In this document: positions 5,986 through 13,362 of the stretch, in pieces
Position numbering within the stretch: the first letter of the stretch is position 1
How the letters are laid out: every line of letters begins with the position of its first letter
Assembly: GCA_964462785.1 (NCBI GenBank)
Contig: CAYWZA010000023.1
Coordinates: 1 to 16,754, forward strand
Direction of reading: 5' to 3'
Source: JACQKA01 sp964462785
GTDB lineage: Bacteria > Patescibacteriota > Minisyncoccia > Phycocordibacterales > UBA2100
Length of the DNA stretch: 16,754 nt
Position numbers and translations under genes: made by a program
The notes under the pieces: generated by a model
What the model saw: the letters and a program-made list of their open reading frames with translations, nothing else
Database searches by the model: none
What the model was told of the DNA's origin: nothing

Positions 5986-6756
5986 ATGGCATCGTTTGTA
6001 CCTCAGTACGAAAAGATTGTGCAATCAGGCGACCTTATTGAAATATATGAATATGAAAAAGCACCACCGCGAGCACCAATTGCCCGGCATAAGCGCAGAA
6101 AGGAAACCTGGGAAGATAAGCTTCGGAGAAAAAATCGAACGAAATCAGAGCGGCATATTAAACGAGCAGTTTTCAATTTTCGCCGTAAGGTGCGGTCTAC
6201 ACTTATCTACGGAACGCCGCATATGTTCTCACTCACAATGTATGAAATCGTCGATATTGCTTTGGCCTACAAAATTTACACACAATTCTGCGTGCGCTTG
6301 CGAAAAGTGTTCGGCAAAGAAGTTATTTGGATCACTGTTCCTGAATTCCAAAAACGTGGCGCTGTCCATTTTCACTGTTTAGTTTGGGATCTTCCGTATG
6401 ACATTCATGAAATCGAAAGAGATAACCGTCACATTCAGCATCTCTGGGGATACGGTTATGTTGATGTTATTGCCACCAACGGAAGCCCAAAATTATCTGG
6501 GTACTTGGCAAAGTACATGTCCAAAGCAATGTACGATGACCGGCTCTTTGGAAAAAAAGCGTATAGTTGTAGCCGGAACGCTTTGTCGCCCATGTTTCTC
6601 AAGACTAAAACACAGGTTGCATTTCTCAAAGAAGAATTTGGGATCGACATGGGCGAGGGGAGTTTGCAACCAACGGACGACAAAGAGTACACTACGAAGT
6701 GGCTCGGGCGAGTCCACTACCGAAAGTACGAAAACACCATAGATAAAAAATTATGA
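5986..6756 (+). CDS. HUH-type rolling-circle replication initiator (Rep)
   Basis: This 256-aa protein carries the three HUH endonuclease motifs in order. Motif I is FSLT (81-84) after PHM. Motif II is HFH (His128, His130) in RGAVHFHCLVWDLP, which binds the metal. Motif III is YLAKYMSK with candidate nucleophile Tyr173 in YxxK. The N-terminus (about 30-70) is very basic. This is the Rep layout of small rolling-circle plasmids and filamentous-phage-like elements, with a single catalytic Tyr. It would nick the origin, stay linked to the 5' end and start strand displacement. No helicase domain is present, so a host helicase is needed. Its stop overlaps the recombinase B start (ATGA, 6753-6756), giving translational coupling. 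The call is motif-based; the exact family is uncertain. Confidence 0.85.
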   Translation: MASFVPQYEKIVQSGDLIEIYEYEKAPPRAPIARHKRRKETWEDKLRRKNRTKSERHIKRAVFNFRRKVRSTLIYGTPHMFSLTMYEIVDIALAYKIYTQFCVRLRKVFGKEVIWITVPEFQKRGAVHFHCLVWDLPYDIHEIERDNRHIQHLWGYGYVDVIATNGSPKLSGYLAKYMSKAMYDDRLFGKKAYSCSRNALSPMFLKTKTQVAFLKEEFGIDMGEGSLQPTDDKEYTTKWLGRVHYRKYENTIDKKL

Positions 6757-8261
6757 AATATATCCTCTACTGCCGTAAGTCTACCGATACTGAGGATAAG
6801 CAGGTGCTTTCCTTGGAATCTCAAGAGCGCGAACTCGTTGCTCTTGCCGAACGCGACGGATTGGAAGTTGTCTCTACTCTGAGGGAAAGCCGTTCCGCAA
6901 AAGAGCCAGGTCGCCCCGTGTTCAATGAAATGTTAGCGGCAATTTCGAAAGGCAAAGCTGACTCTGTCCTCTGTTGGAAAATTGATCGTCTAACACGTAA
7001 CCCCGTAGACGGGGGGCAACTGCAATGGTTGTTGCAAAACGGTTCGATTCAGATTATCCGTACAGCGGAACGTATCTATCAGCCGTCCGATAACGTTTTG
7101 CTTTTGAGTATTGAGCAAGCAATGGCAACGCAATATATCCGCGAGTTGGGTGCGAACGTGAAGCGTGGCATCAAAACAAAGTTAGAGCGTGGCGAGTGGC
7201 CTAATCATGCGCCGTTTGGATACAAGAACGACAAAGCAACAAAAACTATTGTCCCTGAATACCCGCATGTAAAAACAATCGTTCGCATCTATGAACTGTA
7301 CGCCACTGGCCGCTATACGCTTAAAGAAGTGGCAACCTTACTCTATGACGAAGGCTATCGCGCACAGACGGGGGCGAAGCTTGCTAAAAGCATGGTGGAA
7401 CGTATCCTAAAAAATCCCTTCTATCATGGCATCATGGTACGTCATGGCAAAGTCTATGCGGGTAAACACCGTCCCATTGTTAGCAAGAAAATATTTGATG
7501 ATGTTCGCGCTGTGTTCGACGGAAAACTCCACCCGAAATCTCAGCGTTTGTTCTTTCCCCTGCGTGGTATTTTCTCCTGCGATATTTGCGCCTGCATGTA
7601 TACCGCTTCCCTCAAAAAAGGACACACTTACTATTACTGCACTAATGGCAAAGGCATCTGCACTGAACATCGTCAGTATATAAAATCTCCGGCTGCTAAT
7701 GAGTTCGTCGTTACTGCTCTAGAGAAAGTTCGCTTCGATGATGAATTGGTGGAAATTGCCTACCAAGCCGCCCTAACACGCGAACGCCACACCGACACGT
7801 ACACGGAAGAGGCGCGGGAACGCCTTCTAAAGCGTCTGGCAACGCTCCAAACGCGCGAGTCCGATGCATTCGACGCTTTCTCTGATCGCTTACTCTCACG
7901 CCCCTTGTACGAACAAAAGATACGGGAAATCGCTTCTGAGCGCATCGACCTAGAGAAACAGTTGCGGGACATTAAAAAGCTCGACCCGCTTGTTACTTTG
8001 GAACCAACGAAAAAGCTGATTTTAGATTCAAATAAAGCCAAATCTGAGTTCCTGAATGGCGATGATACGAAAAAGAGCAACATCGCAAAAAGTATACTTT
8101 GGAACATTTCTTTGTCTGACCAAAAGGTGGCTCAAATAAAGTACAAACCGATCTATGAGATATTAGCAAAAGCACCTAAAAACGGTGATTTTGTAAAAAT
8201 GCTGCGGGACTTGGATTCGAACCAAGATGACATGATTCAGAGTCATGTATCCTACCATTAG
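6753..8261 (+). CDS. Large serine recombinase B (integrase at tRNA-Gln)
   Basis: A 502-aa large serine recombinase. Its catalytic domain (about 1-145) has nucleophile Ser10 in YCRKSTD and the CWKIDRLTRNPVDGG motif. A recombinase domain (about 165-260) follows, with a zinc ribbon at Cys276, Cys279, Cys296 and Cys303, then a coiled coil (about 340-425). It overlaps rep by 4 nt. The last 20 or so codons, including the LDSNQD tail, run antisense through a whole tRNA-Gln gene. The C-terminus is therefore partly a translation of tRNA sequence, as expected for an integrase lying at its own attachment site. The family is certain. The target-site assignment is inferred from geometry and from loss of the encoded CCA. 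Confidence 0.95.
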   Translation: MKYILYCRKSTDTEDKQVLSLESQERELVALAERDGLEVVSTLRESRSAKEPGRPVFNEMLAAISKGKADSVLCWKIDRLTRNPVDGGQLQWLLQNGSIQIIRTAERIYQPSDNVLLLSIEQAMATQYIRELGANVKRGIKTKLERGEWPNHAPFGYKNDKATKTIVPEYPHVKTIVRIYELYATGRYTLKEVATLLYDEGYRAQTGAKLAKSMVERILKNPFYHGIMVRHGKVYAGKHRPIVSKKIFDDVRAVFDGKLHPKSQRLFFPLRGIFSCDICACMYTASLKKGHTYYYCTNGKGICTEHRQYIKSPAANEFVVTALEKVRFDDELVEIAYQAALTRERHTDTYTEEARERLLKRLATLQTRESDAFDAFSDRLLSRPLYEQKIREIASERIDLEKQLRDIKKLDPLVTLEPTKKLILDSNKAKSEFLNGDDTKKSNIAKSILWNISLSDQKVAQIKYKPIYEILAKAPKNGDFVKMLRDLDSNQDDMIQSHVSYH

Positions 8262-8272
8262 ATGATCCCGCA
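8202..8272 (-). tRNA. tRNA-Gln (anticodon CTG), likely attachment site
   Basis: The minus strand folds into a complete cloverleaf. The acceptor TGCGGGA/TCCCGCA has 7 perfect pairs including U1-A72. The D stem is ATCT/GGAT, the anticodon stem CATGA/TCATG has loop CTCTGAA (anticodon CTG at 34-36), the variable loop is TCAT, and the T stem CTTGG/CCAAG has loop TTCGAAT. Discriminator G is at 8202. U1-A72, TC at 8-9 and G73 are typical of glutamine tRNAs. The 3' end is followed by CAT and a T-run rather than encoded CCA, unlike the two tRNA-Thr genes in this window. The gene lies antisense over the recombinase B 3' end, with its 3' end facing element B. Confidence 0.93.
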
Positions 8273-8328
8273 ATGTTACGCACCCTTGCGGGCGGTAACT
8301 CACATCATGCCACAGGAAGGTGGCGAGC

Positions 8329-8877
8329 TCAATCGTTCTTCTTGTATGCCTCTTTCATCAGCTCCGCAAAGCGTTTTTGGAGCTTTTCGACTTTGGGAGC
8401 GATCACGATTTGGCAATAGGGTGCAGTGGTATTGCGCGCATAGTAATCTTTGTGATATTCCTCGGCGGGATAGAATTTTTCAAGCGAGGTGACTTCGGTA
8501 ACGACTGCGACACCCTCTGCTTTCAGTTCAGTAATGAATTGTTCTGCCGCTGTTTTCTGCGCATCATTTGTATAGAAAATGACCGAGCGATACTGCGTGC
8601 CGACATCGGCGCCCTGGCGATTGGGCGTCGTCGGATCATGTGAGGCGAAAAAGACGGTGAGTAAATCACGATACTCAATCACATCCGCGTCGTATTCGAT
8701 ACGCACGACCTCGGCGTGCCCCGAGCTCCCCGAGCTCACTGATTCGTAATCGGCTTTGCCACGCGCTCCCCCCGCGTATCCTGAATCGACAGCGTGCACC
8801 CCTTTGAGCATTTTGAAGGTCGCTTCAGTGCACCAAAAACATCCGCCCCCAAACACTGCGATTTCTCGTGATTGCAT
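8329..8877 (-). CDS. msrA: Peptide methionine-S-sulfoxide reductase MsrA
   Basis: A 182-aa enzyme that reduces methionine-S-sulfoxide in proteins using a catalytic cysteine. Cys13 lies in the signature GGGCFWCTEATF. The family blocks GYAGG, YESVSSGSSGHAE, FFASHDPTTPNRQGADVGTQYRSVIFY and PAEEYHKDYY are all present. Cys155 in APYCQIVIAPKVEK, or Cys16, may act as resolving residue. The length fits single-domain MsrA with no MsrB fusion. It starts 17 bp after the upstream membrane-protein gene with no Shine-Dalgarno, so it is likely in an operon with it. The tRNA-Gln gene follows 56 bp downstream on the same strand and may be co-transcribed. Confidence 0.97.
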   Translation of the reverse strand: MQSREIAVFGGGCFWCTEATFKMLKGVHAVDSGYAGGARGKADYESVSSGSSGHAEVVRIEYDADVIEYRDLLTVFFASHDPTTPNRQGADVGTQYRSVIFYTNDAQKTAAEQFITELKAEGVAVVTEVTSLEKFYPAEEYHKDYYARNTTAPYCQIVIAPKVEKLQKRFAELMKEAYKKND

Positions 8878-8894
8878 ATTTTTTCAACAAGCCC

Positions 8895-9425
8895 TTAAGC
8901 TTCTACCATCGCCGCCTTTACGCCGGCGAGCCCGCGCTTTTCGCGCAGCGCTGCGAGAAAGCGCTTGAGCGTATCGAGCATAACAGGCAATTCGAGATAA
9001 TCGATGAGGATCGCGATCCAAGCCAGCCAGTGCGGGAGAATCGTCCCCTGCATATGCCCTGCACCTCCGGCAAACATAGCAATCACAAACTCGTCGGTGA
9101 TCCAGAATATGTGCAGCAGCTGGATGACGAGCAGAAATAAAAACAGAGAGCTTTTCTTGTTCCACCCCTTGCGTAAATCATTGATATAGATGAGCGAGAC
9201 AGAAAAGATTGCGGGTATTTCGGTGTAATCGACAAGCACGATGAGCGTCTGCCAGATGCCGGAGAACTCAAACAATGGCGCGCCGAAAGCGCGCGCCCAC
9301 ACGACGGCTCCAAAGAGCCAAATCAGGTGAACGATTTGCAACAAGAATAACCCAAGCGCAATTGAAACGTTGAGCGTATACGTACGCTCATACCAACCCC
9401 AAAATGTGTTCCATGCCCATGTCAT
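8895..9425 (-). CDS. Small multi-pass membrane protein, unknown function
   Basis: This 176-aa protein has about five hydrophobic segments: about 18-42 (NVSIALGLFLLQIVHLIWLFGAVVW), 55-80, 92-115 (SLFLFLLVIQLLHIFWI) and 125-155. Histidines lie within or beside them (QIVHL, LLHIFWITDEF, GHMQ, LPHWL). It contains no cysteine. I do not recognise a family. The stop-start gap to the four-TM cysteine protein upstream is 17 bp and to msrA downstream 17 bp, so the three are probably one operon. The intramembrane histidines leave metal, haem or quinone binding open, but there is no direct support. Confidence 0.75.
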   Translation of the reverse strand: MTWAWNTFWGWYERTYTLNVSIALGLFLLQIVHLIWLFGAVVWARAFGAPLFEFSGIWQTLIVLVDYTEIPAIFSVSLIYINDLRKGWNKKSSLFLFLLVIQLLHIFWITDEFVIAMFAGGAGHMQGTILPHWLAWIAILIDYLELPVMLDTLKRFLAALREKRGLAGVKAAMVEA

Positions 9426-9442
9426 ATGCTTGAAATAATATC

Positions 9443-9928
9443 TTATACCGCGAGTGTAGCGTTGCCATTCGTGCGCTCAACTCTGAGCAAGGCAAACGAA
9501 AGCAGATATGCGGCGAGGAAGAATAGGAGCCCCGTGAAGCATGGTGTTTGGAGCGGATGCACTCCCGGCGCACAGCTCACGGATACGCCGCCGAAATCAA
9601 TGAGGTGGTAGTATTCGATCGCTTCATATCCCAATACCGCGAGCGCAAAAACGACACCGAAGCCCAGGAAACGTGATATCCACAGATCGCCGGTGCTGCT
9701 TGGCTTCTTGATGAGCCACGCCGACCACACGCATGCGACAACAAAAGCAACCGACCCATAGAAACACGGTGTAATGAGCGGGTTCGGCATCACGCAATCG
9801 GCAAAACGAAACAGCGTCCCGTACAGATTGAGAAACTTTTCAAACTGCGCAAAAAGCGTCGTCCATGCAAATAACGCGCCCCCAAGGAGCGTGAGCGTGA
9901 GCGCAATGCGCAACCAAAAGCTTTTCAT
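9443..9928 (-). CDS. Four-TM membrane protein with duplicated Cys motif
   Basis: A 161-aa protein from ATG 9928; a TTG two codons earlier is less likely. It has four hydrophobic helices (about 5-28, 54-73, 87-105, 127-145). Two similar loops occur, each with a cysteine pair: ADCVMPNPLITPCFYG (Cys45, Cys55) before helix 2 and VSCAPGVHPLQTPCFTG (Cys119, Cys130) before helix 4. This suggests internal duplication and possible disulfide redox chemistry, loosely like DsbB or VKOR proteins, though their CxxC motif is absent. It heads the msrA operon and has its own promoter with the -10 box 6 nt before the ATG. The family is unknown. Confidence 0.75.
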   Translation of the reverse strand: MKSFWLRIALTLTLLGGALFAWTTLFAQFEKFLNLYGTLFRFADCVMPNPLITPCFYGSVAFVVACVWSAWLIKKPSSTGDLWISRFLGFGVVFALAVLGYEAIEYYHLIDFGGVSVSCAPGVHPLQTPCFTGLLFFLAAYLLSFALLRVERTNGNATLAV

Positions 9929-9934
9929 ATACAA

Positions 9935-9963
9935 AGTATATCGGATGTGAGCGTGTATCTAAA
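9935..9963 (-). promoter_or_regulatory. Promoter of the msrA operon, leaderless type
   Basis: On the minus strand TTTAGA (9958-9963) and TATACT (9935-9940) are 17 bp apart. TATACT ends 6 nt before the ATG at 9928, so transcription would begin at or next to the start codon. No Shine-Dalgarno is present. Confidence 0.55.
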
Positions 9964-10258
9964 ATCGGTTTTTGTCCCGTGCATGTGCCTTTTTAATACT
10001 TTTCTCAAGTGCAGTGTCCATATCGATGCCGTTTGAGTTGGCAAAACATGCAAGCGTGTAAAGCACATCGCCGAATTCCTCAATCAGCTCTTGTTTTTGC
10101 TCACTCTGCTTCTTTTTCTTGGGACCGAATTCATGATTAACAATGCGGGCAAACTCCCCCACCTCCTCAATGAGCCGTGCGAGTATCCACTCCGGCTTCC
10201 AGTAAGGCCATTTCGCCTTGCGATACCAGGCATCAATTTTTTTCTGTCCAGAATTCAT
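9959..10258 (-). CDS. MazG-like nucleotide pyrophosphohydrolase
   Basis: A 99-aa all-alpha NTP pyrophosphohydrolase. The metal-binding signature ExxE...ExxD is present as EEVGEFARIVN (about 31-41) and ELIEEFGDVLYTLACFANSNGID (about 57-79). The WILARLIEEVGE lead and the ALEKSIKKAHARDKNRF tail are typical. Such enzymes remove non-canonical or excess NTPs, yielding NMP and pyrophosphate. The length fits single-domain MazG/dCTPase-like proteins rather than the two-domain E. coli MazG. It starts 6 bp after the DUF2231 stop and so is the last gene of a pyrG-DUF2231-mazG-like run. The promoter of the next unit overlaps its 3' end. Substrate preference cannot be told from sequence. Confidence 0.88.
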   Translation of the reverse strand: MNSGQKKIDAWYRKAKWPYWKPEWILARLIEEVGEFARIVNHEFGPKKKKQSEQKQELIEEFGDVLYTLACFANSNGIDMDTALEKSIKKAHARDKNRF

Positions 10259-10264
10259 ATGGTT

Positions 10265-10726
10265 TTAGAAAAATAGCCTGTAAATAAAGGAAACGACGAA
10301 ATCCGCATCAGGACCGTGCGCAATAGCAGCGCCCAAGGCGCCGGTAATCGTAATCGAGATGAGCCCGACCAGCGCAAGAATCTTTGCGGCATATGTATCG
10401 AGCAGAAAGCGGGAAAAACGATCCCCAATATATAGCAGGCAGACGCGTACGACGTGCGCCACAAAAAACAGGGTGAAAATACACGCAGTGAGCAATGCAA
10501 ACAGCTTGTGCATGGCGACAAGATCGTAGGAACCGACAATACTTTCTGCAATGGTACCGGTGATGAGGGTTGGGATCAGCGCAAGCCAGCCCACAACGAT
10601 GAGAAATGCTTTTACCTTCCCCCACCATTCAGCGTTCTTATGTAATGATACGGGTACAAATTCGCACAGCGCATACACTATCAAAAAAGCGATGGGAAAA
10701 TGGACGAAAAGCGGATGAATAAGCAT
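10265..10726 (-). CDS. DUF2231 four-TM membrane protein
   Basis: This 153-aa protein begins MLIHPLFVHFPIAFLIVYALCEF, the HPxxVHFPIA start typical of DUF2231 membrane proteins. It has four hydrophobic helices (about 8-27, 40-60, 75-100, 115-140), with His4, His9 and His73 (VAMHKLFALL) available as metal or haem ligands. The molecular role is not established. An AGGAGG Shine-Dalgarno lies just before ATG 10726, one of only two clear ones in the host genes here. The gene starts 12 bp after the pyrG stop. Re-initiation within a polycistronic message, rather than leaderless starting, is therefore likely. Confidence 0.85.
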   Translation of the reverse strand: MLIHPLFVHFPIAFLIVYALCEFVPVSLHKNAEWWGKVKAFLIVVGWLALIPTLITGTIAESIVGSYDLVAMHKLFALLTACIFTLFFVAHVVRVCLLYIGDRFSRFLLDTYAAKILALVGLISITITGALGAAIAHGPDADFVVSFIYRLFF

Positions 10727-10738
10727 AACCTCCTGCTA

Positions 10739-12391
10739 TTATTTTTTCTGTTCAATGGCCGCCTTAAGGAAGCCCGTAAACAACGGGTGCGGCGCAAGCG
10801 GGCGGGCTTTAAATTCCGGATGAAATTGCGCACCAAGCATGAATGGATGCACGGAGCGCGGCAGCTCGGCGATCTCCATCAATTTCTTGCTCGGCGAAAT
10901 GCCAGAAAAGACGAGCCCCGCTTTTTCAAGCTGCTCTATATATGCGGGGTTCACCTCAAAACGATGGCGGTGGCGCTCGTCGATAATTTCGCTTTTATAT
11001 GCCTCGCGCGCAATCGTGCCTTTTTTGAGATACGCCGGATACGAGCCGAGGCGCATAGAGCCTCCGTAATCTCTCTTTTGCAGTTTTTCTTTTTGATCCG
11101 GCATGATGTCGATGACGGGATGCGGGGCTTCGGGGCTGATTTCTGTGGTGTGTGCACCCTTGAGCTTCGCAACATGCCGCGCGTATTCAACGACCATCAG
11201 CTGCATGCCGTAGCAAAGCCCGAAATATGGAATCTTTCGCTCGCGTGCAAATTTAATTGCTTGAATCTTGCCTTCGATTCCTGTCTCGCCAAATCCCCCC
11301 GGCACAAGAATGCCGTGATACTTGGAAAGATTTTTTACTCCTGCCCCGTTTTGAAATTGCTTGGCGTCGAGCCAATGCAATTCGGGCTTCACGCCAAGCG
11401 TGTAGGCGGAAAATTTAAGTGCCTCAATGACTGAAATATATGCATCGGAAAGCACGAAGTCTCCCGTATCAAAATATTTTCCTACGATCCCGATTTTGAC
11501 GGTGCGCTTGCCATTCTTAGCCTTGTCGGCAAAACGCTTCCATGCAATGAGATCGCGCGCGCGCTTGCGTGGCGGGAGCCCTAGCTCGCGCATTATGATG
11601 TCGCCGATTTTCCCTCGTTCGAAATTGATCGGCACATCGTAAATGGAATCGACATCAGGTGCAGAGATCACGTGCTCGGATTTGATGTTGCATGAAATGG
11701 CAATTTTTTCCTTCCGCCGTGCATCGAGCGGCACGGGCGCGCGCGCGATCACGATATCAGGTTGCACTCCGTAGGCGTTGAGCTGGCGGATCGCATTTTG
11801 CGTCGGCTTCGTCTTCATCTCGCCCACCTTACTCGGCACCGGTAGGTAGGAGACGAGCACAAACAGGCAATCGCCGTGCGCCCGTGCCGCCATGACACGT
11901 GCGGCTTCTATAAACATGATGTTTTGGTAGTCGCCGACAGTGCCGCCGATCTCCACCACCGTGACGTCGGAATTATTCGCGCTTGCCGAGCGCTCGAATC
12001 GGCGGATGACTTCATCGCGAATGTGCGGAATCGCCTCCACGCATTTGCCGCCGTAGCTTAAATTGCGCTCGCGCTCGATTACCGTTTTGTATACCATGCC
12101 GCTGGTCATGTAATCCTCGCTCGGCAAATCGCGCCCCAAAAAGCGCTCGTAATTGCCCATGTCTTGATCCGTTTCGAGTCCCGAGTTAAGCACGAACACT
12201 TCCCCATGCTCAGTGGGGTTCATCGTGCCTGCATCCACATTAAGATACGGGTCGACTTTCACCAGGTTCACTGAAAATCCCCTCGCAGAAAGGATTTTGC
12301 CGATTGAGGCAGTGGCAACACCTTTGCCGACGCCAGACATAACGCCTCCAATAACAAAAATATACTTCGATTGTTTTTTCTTTTTCGGCAT
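10739..12391 (-). CDS. pyrG: CTP synthase
   Basis: A 550-aa enzyme that makes CTP from UTP, ATP and glutamine. The N-terminal synthetase domain (about 9-275) shows GGVMSGVGKGVATASIG (P-loop-like), the KVDPYLNVDAGTMNP motif and GTVGDYQ. The C-terminal class I glutamine amidotransferase domain (about 298-548) has PGGFG, nucleophile Cys393 in FGLCYGMQL, HRHRFEVN, and His524/Glu526 in QFHPEF. The start is ATG 12391; a GTG at 12397 is in frame. A CATAAT hexamer ends 6 nt before that GTG. The basic lead PKKKKQSK is short. It follows ftsX by 20 bp and leads DUF2231. Length and motifs are complete. Confidence 0.98.
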   Translation of the reverse strand: MPKKKKQSKYIFVIGGVMSGVGKGVATASIGKILSARGFSVNLVKVDPYLNVDAGTMNPTEHGEVFVLNSGLETDQDMGNYERFLGRDLPSEDYMTSGMVYKTVIERERNLSYGGKCVEAIPHIRDEVIRRFERSASANNSDVTVVEIGGTVGDYQNIMFIEAARVMAARAHGDCLFVLVSYLPVPSKVGEMKTKPTQNAIRQLNAYGVQPDIVIARAPVPLDARRKEKIAISCNIKSEHVISAPDVDSIYDVPINFERGKIGDIIMRELGLPPRKRARDLIAWKRFADKAKNGKRTVKIGIVGKYFDTGDFVLSDAYISVIEALKFSAYTLGVKPELHWLDAKQFQNGAGVKNLSKYHGILVPGGFGETGIEGKIQAIKFARERKIPYFGLCYGMQLMVVEYARHVAKLKGAHTTEISPEAPHPVIDIMPDQKEKLQKRDYGGSMRLGSYPAYLKKGTIAREAYKSEIIDERHRHRFEVNPAYIEQLEKAGLVFSGISPSKKLMEIAELPRSVHPFMLGAQFHPEFKARPLAPHPLFTGFLKAAIEQKK

Positions 12392-12403
12392 GCGCACGCA
12401 AAA

Positions 12404-12409
12404 ATTATG
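12404..12409 (-). promoter_or_regulatory. Possible -10 box before pyrG
   Basis: CATAAT on the minus strand ends 6 nt before GTG 12397 and 12 nt before ATG 12391. No Shine-Dalgarno is present. The same spacing recurs at other host starts in this window. No clear -35 is seen. Confidence 0.35.
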
Positions 12410-12411
12410 AA

Positions 12412-13344
12412 TTAGTGCTTGAGATATCTATGCACAGCCATGTAGCTCGAGATTGCGCCAAGCAATATACCAATTCCTACCACATTAAGAAAGAGGAGCG
12501 GAAAATGCTCGGTGAAATATGAAAGTGTGTCGAAGTGCCCGCCAAAGAATCGCTCGGAGGGTGTGGCGAGATAGAGTGAGATCGGATAGAGCACCAAGAG
12601 CACGAGAATGCCGGACATTGCCCCATAGAGAATGCCTGAAATAACGAACGGTCCGCGCACATACCAATGCTCCGCGCCTACAATCTTCATCACCCCAATT
12701 TCATCCCGCGAGGTGTAAATGGCAAGTCGAATCGTGTTGAACGCGATCAAGACTGACGCAATGCCGAGGAAAATAGAGACAGCAAGGCCGAGTGAGCGCG
12801 AGGTATTGATGATGTCGGTGAGGCGATCAATCGCTGCTTTGTTTTGGAAGAAGTTCACCTTTTCGATAATGCGCTCGCCACCCGTACCGCCCGCTGGCGA
12901 GCTTTCAAGGAATTTTGCAATGGATTCATACTGCGACGTCTCGCGAGCGCGAATGGCGAGCGATGCCCCAAGCGGATTGTCGCCAAGCTCTTCAAGTGCC
13001 TGCAGGGTGAGCTGGTCATTCTTATGGCGTTCGCGGAAGCGCTCAATTGCCTGCTCGCGTGTGGTGTAGCTCACTTCGGCGACTTCGGGAATTGCTTCAA
13101 GTGCCTTTTGTAAATCGAGAATCCGTTCCTCCGGGGCGTTGGTAACAAAATAGACGTTCACATCCACTTTCTCAGAAATACCTGCAAGCGTTGCCTGTAG
13201 TGCCGCAGAGCCAATAATGAGCACCGCGATCACGAAAAGCGTAATCGTCATGATGAGAATCGCCGCGAGAGATACGAATCCGTTGCGGAAAAAGCCAATC
13301 AGTCCGTATCTGCTTATCCTCTTTATGTCGCGCCAGAGTGCCAT
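12412..13344 (-). CDS. ftsX: Cell-division protein FtsX
   Basis: A 310-aa membrane partner of the FtsE ATPase, which transmits signals to periplasmic or cell-surface peptidoglycan hydrolases at division. The layout is canonical: helix 1 at about 20-45 (FVSLAAILIMTITLFVIAVLIIG), an extracellular domain (about 55-175) with VDVNVYF, VSYTTREQAIERFRE and NPLGASL, then three C-terminal helices (about 182-205, 228-255, 275-305) with the FtsX-permease segment. The start is ATG 13344; GTG 13362 would add six residues. It follows ftsE by 18 bp. A TACAAT box ends 6 nt before the ATG, hinting at an extra internal promoter. Confidence 0.96.
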   Translation of the reverse strand: MALWRDIKRISRYGLIGFFRNGFVSLAAILIMTITLFVIAVLIIGSAALQATLAGISEKVDVNVYFVTNAPEERILDLQKALEAIPEVAEVSYTTREQAIERFRERHKNDQLTLQALEELGDNPLGASLAIRARETSQYESIAKFLESSPAGGTGGERIIEKVNFFQNKAAIDRLTDIINTSRSLGLAVSIFLGIASVLIAFNTIRLAIYTSRDEIGVMKIVGAEHWYVRGPFVISGILYGAMSGILVLLVLYPISLYLATPSERFFGGHFDTLSYFTEHFPLLFLNVVGIGILLGAISSYMAVHRYLKH

Positions 13345-13350
13345 ATGTAT

Positions 13351-13356
13351 ATTGTA
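13351..13356 (-). promoter_or_regulatory. Possible -10 box before ftsX
   Basis: TACAAT on the minus strand ends 6 nt before ATG 13344, in the 18-bp gap after ftsE. A leaderless internal promoter is possible, but ftsX is also reachable from the ftsE promoter. No Shine-Dalgarno is present. Confidence 0.35.
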
Positions 13357-13362
13357 TCTCAC

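Larger units (their letters stand above)
5377..8272 (+). mobile_element. Element B: integrative rolling-circle element in tRNA-Gln
   Basis: This segment joins an Xre regulator, a candidate origin hairpin, a small ORF, HUH Rep and a large serine recombinase, all in one direction, and ends inside tRNA-Gln. No coat, relaxase or conjugation genes are seen. The right edge is well supported by the tRNA. The left edge is unknown, and no second copy of the tRNA 3' end was found in the window. It may extend left to include the cargo pair (3785-5341) or even element A. Confidence 0.5.

Noticed and set aside
10700..11434. 244-aa plus-strand open frame
   Set aside because: It is antisense to pyrG, which has every family motif.
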